Assembly: GCA_016169945.1 (NCBI GenBank) | Contig: JADLSH010000257.1 | Coordinates: 248,001 to 312,000, forward strand | Length of the DNA stretch: 64,000 nucleotides | From: Trachythela sp. YZ-2020 | Lineage: Eukaryota; Cnidaria; Anthozoa; Malacalcyonacea; Clavulariidae | Direction: 5' to 3' | In this document: one piece after another, positions 41,771 to 53,200 of the stretch | Numbering within the stretch: the stretch's first letter is position 1 | Layout: each line of letters opens with the position of its first letter | Notes under the pieces: model-generated | What the model saw: the letters and a program-made list of their open reading frames with translations, nothing else | The model's database searches: none | Told to the model about the DNA's origin: nothing | Position numbers and translations under genes: made by a program

Positions 41771-41828
41771 AACCAAGTCAGTGGTTAGTCAACGGAGAAA
41801 CACGTGTGTTTTGATGCTCCTACTCAAA

Positions 41829-43235
41829 ATGAATTCAACGACAGCTATTGAAGCTTTATTTGTTTTTTTCGGCCAAAAGAAAAGTAAATTAATATTGTGT
41901 GGAACTCTGAAAGACCTGAAAGCATTTGTGTTAACAATAATCGATGAAAAAGCTGCAGAAAGTGCAATCTGGCGATCACCAAGCGGCGGAAAGTGGCGTT
42001 TCACCAGCGAAGAACTTGAAGTTACGTGGCAAACGAAGAGTGAGGCAATATATTTCGATGGTGCTAAAGCTGGAGATTTGGTGAAACGAATAAATGGTGT
42101 TCTTTCAAAGTCAGACGACGCAGTGGAAGCCAATAATAGCGATCTGAACATTGAAGAGAATATTGATCGAGGTTCGATATGCATCAATGGAAACGAGGTA
42201 TCTAGTTGTAGCAGTGTTATTACTGCAGATGTAGAGGGTGCAAAACTTGATATGTCAATCTTGGAAGCCCGGCTACTCGATGCCACAAAACAGAGTAAGT
42301 CAGACTTTGGCTCGCTCCAAATGAAATTGAAGGAATTGGAAGGTGTTATCCGACATCAGGATGATGTAATTTGCAAACTTTCTGAAGACAATCTAATTTT
42401 AAAGTCTAAAGGCAATTTTTTATTACAGCCGCTTTGCCCGCGCGGGCGGAGCGACCATGTTTCAACTTTCGCTGTAGGTGTCCATTTTCACCAGTTGAAC
42501 TACACATGCCTTCTTTTGTCGGCGAGCGACTTATTCATGATTCATCGACCAATTATTCGCGTGATTACAAAACGACCGTAATGGAAAATGGCCTTTAACT
42601 ATCTTCTATTGAAAATCTAACTCCGAAAGTAATCCATTATGACCATATGAACAATAAACATGTCAATGAGTCGGCTAGTGCAATCCATGTTAATGACCAA
42701 TGCACACCTCATGTTATTGACCAATCGACTAATTTGAATACTAACAATCTGAGTTCTATTGAAATTTCAACTAACGAGGATTTTTCATTGCTCAATAATG
42801 TACAAGTTTCGGATCCCCGTGAAAATCAGCATAGCGCACGTGAAAATAGATCTAACTGCCAAGCCGAAAGAAGGGATTAACATACTGAGGAATGAAAATA
42901 AAGTATTAAATTCACAATCTGAAAATGAGAATAGTAACCCTGGAAAGAATCGACACCTTAATTCCACAAAGGGCACTATCCCCTGCCCATTTCTAAAGCG
43001 TCGTGGGTGGTGTGTTAAGGGAAGCCGATGCGATTTCGAACACCTGCGTGATGAACAGAAACATTTGGTGCCCTGTCCCTTTTTACAAAAGCGAGACTTT
43101 TGCCTTAAGGGTATTAGGTATGATTTTTCCCATAATGCCAATTTTCCTCATAATATACTGTCATCAAGGCCTGTTAACAACTACCCCTGTCCTCCTTTTT
43201 TCCCTACCATCGACCTCCTATGGTCTGGCAAGTAA
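41829..43235 (+). pseudogene. LINE ORF1 with N-terminal unknown domain and CCCH fingers
   Basis: ATG at 41829. The first domain (LFVFFGQKKSKLILCGTL, WRSPSGGKWRF, VTWQTKSEAIYFDG) occurs in LINE ORF1s but I cannot name it. A coiled-coil follows (LQMKLKELEGVIRHQDDVI). After frameshifts near 42430 and 42870, two CCCH fingers appear: CPFLKRRGWCVKGSRCDFEH and CPFLQKRDFCLKGIRYDFSH, the second with its third Cys changed to Tyr. CCCH fingers bind RNA, consistent with an ORF1 RNA-chaperone role (inference). Confidence 0.7.
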
Positions 43236-43399
43236 GAACACACGGGATAGGTGTCAATCAGTGTCCTCAAAATTTTTCCAATTTCACCCGAAACCTCTAA
43301 TGGAAATCCCTTTTCAACCTTCACTCCCATACGCCTTCCGCGATCACCCCTACTACAGAGCATCGTATGCCGAAACCCTGGTGTAGATCCTGTCGATAG

Positions 43400-46241
43400 C
43401 GTGGAAATAAATTTAAGCCTGTATAATAGAATCCCAGTTCATGTTACCTCACGCAATATTCCCTTTCGTAATGACGTGATTACGCGAAATTTTAATAACC
43501 TAATTTCTGTCTCTATACAATCTAATCTTTCAAAGAATAGTTTGTCCAGTTTTGTACCTTATATAATGCTTTCAAATGCAATGTCCCTTGCTCCTAAGCT
43601 GGTGGAAGTTCAAGAATTTATCTTAAGAAATCGAGTCGATATTGGGTTCATAACTGAAACGTGGCTTAGAGACACTATTTGTGACTCCGTTGTAGATATT
43701 TCAGGTTATAAAGTTTTTAGGAAAGATCGAAAAATTCTGCAGCATGGTGGTGTTTGTATCTACCTAAAAGACGGTATTACATACGATATACTTGAGAATT
43801 TACGATGCTGTGATGTTCATGAAATTATTTGGTTGAAACTTCAACCGACAAGATTGCCTCGAGGTTTTACCTGTCTAATTGTTGCAGTAGTGTACCATCC
43901 CCCTGGTTCTGATCCGCAAGCTATGTTAAATCATCTTTTCAACAGTTTGTCGAACATTGAATCCACATTCCCCAACTGCGGTCTCATCGTTGCTGGTGAT
44001 TTCAATCGGCTAGATATTAGCCCTTTAAAACGTCACTTTAAACTAAAACAGCTAGTTAAATTTGCTACTAGAGGCCAAGCAACATTAGATCTAATCCTTA
44101 CGAACATGACTGAACATTTCTCGGTGCCTGAAATTCATCCACCGTTTGGGCTATCTGACCATAACACAGTTTTGACGAAACCTAAGGGAAGAGTAGCAGG
44201 TCAATCCACTAGGAAGTGAATTTCAGTTCGAGATACGAGAGCGAGTACAAAAAAGTCCCTTGGTCGTTATCTTAGTAACATCAATTGGTCTTCTATCAAT
44301 GCCCATCATGACTGTGAAAGCATGCTTTCCAGTTTCGAGGAGATCGTAAAAGTTGGTATGAATATCATCATGCCTAAAAAATCGATACGTATATATCCTA
44401 AAGACCCCCCCCTGGAAGTCTACTTTGCTTAAAGAATTGATCCTAATCTGCCAAGCAGCCTTTTACGTGGATAAAAAAGGTCAGCAGTTTAAGGCCTTAA
44501 GGAATGCAGTAAATAGAGAAAGAAAAAGCAAAATTTTACCGGTCTAAGGTACATGATTTGAAAGGTGAAAATTCCAGGAAATGGTGGAAAGAGGTCAAGA
44601 GATTGAGTGGTTCTGACAGGAACAGCTCTTCTAACTTGATTGATCAACTGGCTGTCCCTGATTTTCGTGATTTGCCACACCAAGAAATTGCCAATGCAAT
44701 TAACTTAGGCTTCTTGGAACCGCGTGAATCATTTCAGCCCCTTGATCCCTCCATAGCACGAGTACGTGTGGAAGAGGACGGTGAAATTCCTATAGTTACT
44801 CCAATGCGAGTCCACAGCGCTTTGCGAAAGTTGAACAAACACAAAGCATCTGGCTCAGATGGTCTTCCGAACTGGCTTCTCAAAGAATTTGCTGATGTTC
44901 TGGTAGACCCAATCACTAATATAATGAATGCTTCCTTTAGAGAACAAGAGTTACCTACTTCCTGGAAACACGCTAATATATCGCCATTCGCCAATTCCGA
45001 AGACTAAAAAAGTCGTCAACCCCAAAAAAGAACTTCGCCAAATCTCACTTACACCTACTATTTCCAAAATTGCCGAAGATTTTATATTGTCGGATTACAT
45101 CAAGTTATGAAGATTATTGATTCCAATCAATTTGGCACCATTTCAAATTCCTCCACTACAATGGCTATTATAAGCATGCTTTATAAATGGTACGGTGAAA
45201 CAGATGGCACTGGTTCAACTATCCGAGTCTTGCTTTGTGATTATCGAAAAGCATTCGACCTTATAGATCACTCTTTACTCGTTGCTAAGCTGAAAAGTTG
45301 GATATTCCGGGTTGTGTCATTAACTGGATTATTAGTTTTTTAACTGGCAGATCACAAAGGGTTGTACTTGGTAATGACTGCTTCTCGGAATGGGGAAGGG
45401 TACCAGCTGGTGTACCTCAAGGGACTAACCCAGGTCCATGGTTGTTTCTGATCATGATAAATGATCTGATTGTGTCCGAGCCTTTCTGCACCTGGAATTA
45501 CGTTGATGACTCTACATTGTCCGAAACTGTCCTTAAGGGTGATCAGAGCAAAATACAACTTGCAGCTGACGAAGTAAATCTATGGTCAAAGTCTAATCTG
45601 TTTCAATTAAATTGCGAAAAAACAAAAGAGCTGGTGATCACTTATGGACGCTCGAAGACAGAAGAACTATTTCCTCCAAATTATATAGACGATAAACCAA
45701 TCGGCGTTGTTACTAAGGTTGAACTTCTTGGTGTAACGATAAATTCAAAACTTTTATGGGATGACCATATTACTAAACTTGTGAAAAGGGCGTCGCGGAA
45801 AATTTACTTCTTGGTGCAATTAAAGCGAGCCAGAGTATCACCAACTGAACTAGTACTTTACTATTGTGCATGTATCAGATCATCTTTGGACTATGCTTGT
45901 CCGCTTTCCATCATGCCTTACCGAAATATCTCCGTGATGAATTGGAGCGAGTACAGAAGAGAGCCTTGGGTTGTATTTTCCCAGGCATCCCGTATCACGA
46001 TGCCTTATGTCGGACCAAATTTAAGTCAGTTGACGAACATCAAGAAGAGCTTACCGAACGTTTGCTCAAGAAAATTTTATGCAATCCCACCTGTAGGCTC
46101 AATTATTTAATTCCTGACACTATTGATTACATTGATTATAACTTGTGGCACCAAAGAAAGCTTGATGTTCCGCTTACAAAAACACAACGTTTCTTCAATT
46201 CCTTTTTATTATCTCTAGTAGTAATATATATAATGCATTAG
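43400..46241 (+). pseudogene. LINE ORF2: APE endonuclease and reverse transcriptase
   Basis: Endonuclease (open to 44219): SNAMSLAPKL, ITETWL, VYHPPGSD, VAGDFNRLD, SDHNTVL carry the APE-type Asn, Glu, Asp-Asn and Asp-His signatures. Linker and RT fingers at 44558 (HKASGSDGLPNWLLKEF). After shifts: LCDYRKAFDLIDH, then GVPQGTNPGPWLFLIMIND, the catalytic box NYVDDST, and LLGVTINSKLLWDDH. The C-terminal part is shifted again near 45870 (ALPKYLRDELERVQKRAL). At least four frameshifts. Confidence 0.85.
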
Positions 46242-46401
46242 AATAAAACTTTAGCTTTGTGTATTTTAACATCTCTTTTAACTTTTTAATCTCACTAATC
46301 ATACTTGTAATTTCTCATTGGTTGTAATAACTCACGCAATTCAGCTTATAGCTGCAATGTGATTTGATTAAAATAATCTATCTATCTATCTATCTATCTA
46401 T

Positions 46402-46785
46402 CTACATTCGCGCCGGAGCTGGAAGCACATCACACAGAAGAAAAGGACCTACGAAAGCGAGCAAAGTATCTGTTAAAGTATAAGCAAGCCATGTGTTGTC
46501 AATGGTCAACAGCCAATACTTGCGCGGTTTACGAGAGCGGCATAACATTATTCACAGTGGAAAAGGGTGACGTTGTTATCATACAATCGGATGAACGAAA
46601 TCGTGGCAAGTAGCCCCTTGATGTTGTCGAGGAGCTTTACAAAGGACGTGACGGTGTTGTTCGTGCGGTGAAACTTCACGCAGGGAAAACCTACCTTGAA
46701 CGAGCAGTGAACCACCTTCACCCACTCGAATTATCCTGTGACCGTACGGAAACCAAGGAACCTGCCCAGTTATATCGTTTTTAAA
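46402..46785 (+). pseudogene. BEL/Pao pol C-terminus (DUF5641-type)
   Basis: From 46408 the BEL frame resumes (PELEAHHTEEKDLRKRAKYL). An indel and a stop interrupt it. LYKGRDGVVRAVKLHAGK and YLERAVNHLHPLEL then match the conserved end of Pao integrase polyproteins, with QSDERNRGK upstream. Ends about 46783. Confidence 0.75.
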
Positions 46786-47470
46786 ATACACAAATTTGCT
46801 GCGAAAAATGAACACATTCTGCTGTTTTTCCCTTGTTCATGTACACCATATTGTTAAACGCGACAATCACCATGGAAATAGCCATATTTTGGTGTTCAGC
46901 CGCTGCACCCATGACAAAAACACGCTGGCGCGTTTTCATGACGGCGACGATTATTATTTATGTCACGCGAAAAACACGTTCGGCTTGCAGCAGGGTAAAT
47001 GTAAGCTTTTTTTGTTGTTTTATCTACTGAAACCATTAACAAGGGAACAAAGTTTCTTGAGTGTATCTGGAAATGGTACATTTATGTAAAGAATGGCATT
47101 TAATGAGGCGATTAAAAGTCGCATTATGCCGACCATCGTGATATAGTCAAACAAAATTATCAAACGAGGTCTGAATGTCAACTTTCCCAATTCAATTCAT
47201 AAACATTGGTATGAGATGAAACTGATTGTAGCAATTCTGCGTCATCTCCGGCACGAATTATGCTGCTGCAGAGCCCCTAAATAAAAAGTATCATTTTTCG
47301 TGTTGTTTCCCGTAATATCTATCACGTGATCGTCGCCATGACAACAAAATGATGGTTAACTTCAAGGAACTGTTGTGACAAATCTTTTAATACTCGAACG
47401 ACAATAATTGAGTGATTAATTATTTTTTTATAAATTTTCCTCTATCATACAAATTGGGACCCAGGCATTA
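46786..47470. other. Downstream of BEL, no gene seen
   Basis: Might include the BEL 3' LTR, but its partner is missing so this cannot be shown. A+T-moderate, non-coding. Confidence 0.35.
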
Positions 47471-47504
47471 ATATATCTGAGAACTTCTGGTTCATAGACC
47501 GGTC

Positions 47505-47660
47505 AAGTGAATGGTCAGGGCACTGCACCGGAATGGCTCGTTTGGGCTCATTTGGGTTTCGCAACTGCTCGGTTAGATCTAAATATGCTTGAAAGTTCCA
47601 TCTACGAAACCATTCAAATTCTGTTCTATCGAGCGAGATGCCAAAAATTTAGGTCTATTA
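47505..47660 (+). repeat. tRNA-derived SINE, decayed
   Basis: GCACTGCACCGGAATGG, TTTCGCAACTGCTCGGTTAG, and CTATCGAGCGAGATGCCAAAAA give head, body and tail of the 15500 family. The B-box region is replaced. Confidence 0.6.
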
Positions 47661-48170
47661 TAACACAATGTGCTACATGCAATGCGTCAATGCGAATAGA
47701 ATATAATTTCTACCTCCTCCACAGGCAAATCACTAATTGACGCGGGCTGGGAAAATTAGGGAGCGCACACACGGGCGGCATGATAAATACGGGAATTGCG
47801 AAAGAGAAATATTCTGTTGAAACGCCTGCTGAATAATGTTTTGTTTTCGGGCAAAAGTGTCGATTACCGGGCAATCTTTCAAAATCTGCAATATAGCCCA
47901 TCCTTACATAAAACGATACAATTTCGTATTCAGTTTCCTTCTTTGCTGGGTATATTTAATAGTTATTGCTGAAATATGATCCACATGATTCGTAATACGA
48001 AACGTTGAATTTTGGTCTTGTCCTTCCTTGCTCCTCATATCTCGATGGCCGACAACACAGAAAAATGCACTAAAAATGCGAAGGTTCAATTGACTCCAGT
48101 GATAATGATGTCGACATCCAAATGACATCATTATCAAATGATGGCGCGCATCCAAATGACGCGTTCTGAG

Positions 48171-48413
48171 TCGGGCAAAAATCGCAGTTAAAGAAAAACA
48201 TGTAGCTGTGACTGGATGATTTAAAATATGCGTATTAAAGTATTCAAATGTTCAGTCATGCATTCGTGTTTTTATTGTTGTGATATGTAATCACGAATGC
48301 ATGACTGAACATTTGAATACTTTAATACGCAAATTTTAAATCATCCAGTCACAGCTACATGTTTTTCTTTAACTGTGATTTTTGCCCGATTTTTGCCCGA
48401 ATTTCGCGATTCG
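48171..48413. mobile_element. Palindromic MITE (partner of 21837-22075)
   Basis: Nearly identical to the copy at 21837 over about 240 bp, including loop and TTTTTGCCCG flank. This implies recent spread, or conversion, of a family without coding capacity. Confidence 0.85.
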
Positions 48414-48429
48414 TGTATTAATGTGTCAT

Positions 48430-49835
48430 TCAGTAATAATAATAATAATAAAGGTCTTTATTAAGGACTCAAAAACACACGTCTGAGTTTACATCAATGG
48501 ATAAAGAAGATAAACTATTACTATGTTAAAATATATAACTATTTGCAATCTTATATAAATTTTGCATGCACTAATTGTTAAAAATATATTAAAATATATA
48601 AAAATATATAATTATTTTATATGTGAGTATTGGTATAGTTATTATATAAAGTTAAACAAGCACCGGTTTATGAACGCGTTCTTGTATCGTTCCGTTTTCA
48701 CTAATGGTAGTTCGAAGTTGTGTCTCCTAGGTCTAAGAATTCTACTTCGTTTTTCTGGCAGTAGTTCCTGTAATGCATTACCTTCATTAAGAGTTATTTT
48801 GTCCCACAACTTTTTGTCTCTCTTGTTACTTATCTCCAAAATGTTCAACTTTTTAGTTATGTAACCATTTCTATGTGCACGATTAATTAATTTATCAATT
48901 TGGTTAATATATTTACTATAAGATGCACATCTCCACAGTTCAATTGCATAAGTAAATATTGACATAATTAAGCTATTGAACAACATGTCTAATTGTTTCC
49001 TAGGCAGGCCATAATATTTACACACTCGCATAATATACATTCTTCCGCCAGCTTTCTTAAGCATTTCGTCAAAGTGCAAGTCCCACTTGCACGGGTTATC
49101 TTGTAGAGTGACTCCTAGGATCTTCAACCATTCTTTACGCTCAATTGAAGGGAAGGGATTCGGGAGGGGCGCAGATGTCTGTCCCCGCACAACCATTTCG
49201 TATGTCTTTTTCATGTTCAAGGGCATCCTATTTTGTTCCGACCACAATTGAATACTGTTGACTTCAGCACCTGCTGTGTCTCCAGCCTCTGTGCCAGGTA
49301 TTTCTAACGTCAGATCATCCGCAAATTTCACTAACTGGTTGGAAGAATCAACAGCCTTAATGTCATTCACCATTATAGAAAAGAGAACAGGACCCAACAC
49401 CGTTCCCTGAGGCACACCTCGATTTATATTCAGGTATTCTGTTGTAATTCCATCGACCACTACTCTCTGTTTTATGCCTTTGAGGAAACTGATTATCCAA
49501 TTCACAACATACGGATTGATTGGTAGCTTTTTAATCTTCTCAATTAAAATGTCATGGGGCACATTATCAAATGCTTTGCTGAAATCAAACGAGAGTACTC
49601 TTACATAATTAGCATCACTGTCTAACCACTTTAGCCATGCATGTTGACATTTGATCAAGGCCATAGTTGAATTGTGTCCCTTTTTATATGCAAACTGATC
49701 AGAACCGATAGCATGCTCTATGACAGGCGCTAATTCAGTTTTATACACACCTCTCTCAAATAACCTCATGATAATATCCGTTAATGAGATTGGCCTTAGT
49801 TGATTACATGAATTCAGGGGAGCTCCAGACGATTA
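48430..49835 (-). mobile_element. LINE 3' half with long intact RT frame
   Basis: Minus-strand LINE. The TTATT/ATT tail lies at 48436-48450. The open frame 49769-48642 (375 aa), preceded in frame by QLRPISLTDI, includes SDQFAYKKGHNSTMALI, LSFDFSKAFDNVPHD, NRGVPQGTVLGPVLFSIMVN, F-A-D-D box KFADDLTLEI, MNMKKTYEMVVRG-type primer-grip region (as PLNMKKTYEMV) and LKILGVTLQD. It is 5'-truncated before RT motif 1. This is the least damaged RT in the window. Confidence 0.9.
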
Positions 49836-50276
49836 TAGTCAATGTGGTGAATAGCTTCTGCATCTTGCAAACATTATTCAGCAGGCATTACTGCGTGCCA
49901 TCATATCCCTAATTTTTCGCGTGCCCTTGCTACACTGCATAATAAATTCTTAAATGAAATTAATTCAATAAATAATTGAATAACAATGATAATTATATTG
50001 TCGCCTCGTTGAATGGAATATCTTTCCTCTCATGAAAATATTCTCACTATTCCACTCATAAGGGTTCATTATTTGTAAGCCAGGCTCTGACTGATTTCGA
50101 ACAAAAATGGATTTCATTTGAGATCAAATTGCACTCCACTAAGTTCAAATATATTATCAATTACCACTAATCAAAATGCTGGAAATTCAATAGCCACTTG
50201 AAAATGTTAAATATTTTGTCGGGGGAAGTGTAGCGTGTTAAACATAGCCTCGGGCATAAATTCATGGTTTTAAAAT
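49836..50276. other. Presumed promoter region of the BBOX/TMLH-type gene
   Basis: No repeat or ORF seen. No clear TATA box adjacent to the start at 50277, and the exact transcription start cannot be set. Confidence 0.35.
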
Positions 50277-53200
50277 ATGCTATCTTTAATAGCACGCCGT
50301 TTGCTTAGAACTCAATTTCGATGGTTCAACAACAGCACACATCGCTGTTTAACATTGTCGACTACATGTAATGCGGCACAGAATGTCTCTAAAAGCGAGA
50401 ACGAATGCTTGGTGATAAAGTGGAACGATGGCAAAGTCGATGAATATCCATATGTTTATCTGCGAGAGAATTGCCGTTGTCCAGCGTGTTATAAAGACGA
50501 AAGAAAATCACGTACAATGTACGCACCAAAACAAGTTGATCTCAGTATTACAGCGAAATCAGCTAACTTGAATATTGAGGATGATCATTTGGAAGTAAAT
50601 TGGGGAGATGGTCATACTAGCCATTATTCATTCGAATGGTTAAAATATTTGAGGTATGTATATATGGCTGCATTCATACTACAGGGAGCATAAAGAAGTA
50701 CTCTAACTCGTGCGTTTACAGTTATATTGAGTTCATTTTCGTATCAGCTTATCTTAGGTCTAGTTCGTCCTAAACTGTGCATATGCTAGCTGTACATGCC
50801 CCCTATACCAAACGGAACATTGATAAGCTAAAAATGATTCAACATCGCGCCACTAGATTTGTATGCAATGACTTTTCTACTATAGTCATGTATCTTCTAT
50901 GATAGATAGATAGATAGACAGATAGCCGATAGATAGATAGATAGACAGATCGATAGATGGTGCACAATACTCGACTACTGGTCTGATGCAAGTGCAGTAG
51001 AATCGGATAATATCACGAGCAGGGACGTTCGCACGCTTGAGCAGAATCAAAGAATGCAAACGCTTATTTGCCTTCTTGATGACATCGGTGGCATGGTCGA
51101 CCCACTGCAACGAATTAGATATAGTCACACCTGATATTTTGGCACTGTTCACCAGTTCGATATCTTTGGAGTTGACAGAAAAAGCACTGAACTGATGCTT
51201 CACTTTCTTGAAGTCGATGATTAATTCTTTGCACTTTTCGGCATTTAGCTGCAGCTTGTTGTCGTTAGATCATTGTTCGACTGCAGTTACCGTGTTCTGC
51301 ATATTACTAGTGACTTTAAGATAGCCGACTACGAACTGCAGACTACGGTTAAAAATATGCGCATGGACTGGGTCGAGTACGGTTACCGTCTACCGCGCGC
51401 GGGAACTTTAAGATAGAACAACACGAATACAGCTACGGTTAAGTTTTGTTGAACTTGTAAATACAAAGCAAGAAACCATCACAACCGTAGCAAGAAAGAT
51501 TTTAAACAAAATGCCATCATTCCATGAAGTGTGCGATGCCTTGATAGTTGCCCTGGCTGATGAAATTATAAACGAAGAGGAATTTGTTGTTTTGTTTGCT
51601 CAGTACAGACCTCAAAATCCAGAATTTCCTTACTGGAAATTAAGATACGATGGATTCGATTTTGAAAGTTTGGATCCTCATGAAATTGAATGTAAAGCGG
51701 AATTCAGGTTTGAAAAACATGACCTGCCTCTTTTAAAGCAATCTCTTCGTTTCCCAGATAGATTTGTTTGTCCTCAAGGAACTGTTTGTAGTGAATGGAA
51801 GGCTTGTGTATTTGTTGAAAAGACTAAATTACCCTTGCCGTTATTCAGATATGATTCACAGTTTTCCTCGTCCTGTTCCAGAATTATGCATGATCACTAA
51901 CATTGTCCTCGACTGGGTATACACAACACATGGCTATCGACTTACATCATGGACCCAACCATTTCTTTCGAGAGATTGCCGTGAAAGTTATGTAATAGCA
52001 ATTGCTAGAAAAGGTGCACCCCTCAGAAACTGTTTTTGTTTTGTTGATGGAACGGTGCGACAGATCTGTAGTCCAGGAAAGAACCAACGAGTGGTATATA
52101 ACGGCCATAAGAGAGTACATGCCCTCAAATTTAAGAATGTGGCCTTACCTAATGGTATTGTTGCTAATTTGCTTGGTCCAGTCGAAGGTCGACGTCATGA
52201 TGCAGGTATGCTCAAGGATTCAGGTGTTCTTGCTGCCTTGCAACAAGTGGCGTACAATCCAGCCGGTGGTGTTTTATGCATTTATGGGGACCCAGCCTAT
52301 CCCGTTCGCCACAGCTGATGTGTCCATACAAAGTAGGTGATGTACAAGTGCTTACCGCTCAAATGAAGGCCTTCAACAAAGCCATGAGTGAGGTACGAGT
52401 TTCGGTGGCATGGCTATTTGGGGATATTTGCAACTATTTTAAGTTTATAGACTACAAGAAAAACCTCAAAATACACTTGAGTACAGTTGGTAAGCAGTAC
52501 CTTGTTTGTGAACTGATGAGAAATATCCTAACCTGTTTTTATGGAAATATGACATCAGACTATTTTGACATTGCACCACCGACAGTTGATGAATACCTGT
52601 CTTGAACTAATGTTTTAATCATTAATCCAATGACAATACATCCTAAGGTTAAACTTATCAGGGGTGGAATGGGTTACTGTAATACATTATATGAAGAATA
52701 AAACCTGAAACAACCAGTGGTATGTTCACTGGGGGTATGCTTGAACTAAACTATTAGGGGTATGCTTGAACTAAACTATTATAATATCTATATCACTTTA
52801 CCATATCAATTGTCTCCAGACGTCTGAAAATATCATTTTGCTTGCATTTACACTTATTTATTTTAGGCCTTTGCGGGCTTGTCAGGCCATACAAAAGATA
52901 CCCATTAAGTTTCCTCACCTGCACTAAAAGCAGTTCTCAAATAAAAAGAAAAAGAAGAAAATTAATGACTCTTTAACTTTATTGGAAAATATCATAACTC
53001 AGTTGCAAAGCCAGCCATGGAAACCAGTCATGCTATGCTAATAAACCTGCACCTACATAGGTTAGAAACAATTCATTTCAATTGTATAGGTTTGAATAGT
53101 GCAAATAATGAAAAATGTGCATAGCATGACCAGTTGCTATGGCTAGCTTTGCCGCTGTCATTATTGAAACCAAACTGGAATGTTTTTGTTATTTTACAAA

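Larger units (their letters stand above)
41771..46401 (+). mobile_element. Near full-length LINE with (CTAT)n tail, inserted in BEL integrase
   Basis: 4631 bp flanked by CTACAT at 41765-41770 and 46402-46407. Joining the flanks restores the BEL reading frame. It has ORF1, an APE-type endonuclease, RT and a CTAT tail at 46378-46401. Several frameshifts disable it. The decayed LINE at 50890-51309/55645-56575 (minus) is the same family by RT sequence and tail. Confidence 0.9.
39518..46785 (+). mobile_element. BEL/Pao LTR retrotransposon, decayed, split by a LINE
   Basis: Gag (39520-40058), RNase H and integrase (40124-41770), then the downstream part of pol (46402-46785). The LINE at 41771-46401 sits inside integrase coding sequence, with CTACAT duplicated at both edges. 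Protease and most of RT are deleted between 40058 and 40124. No LTRs identified. The left edge abuts the LINE ending at 39496. Confidence 0.8.
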
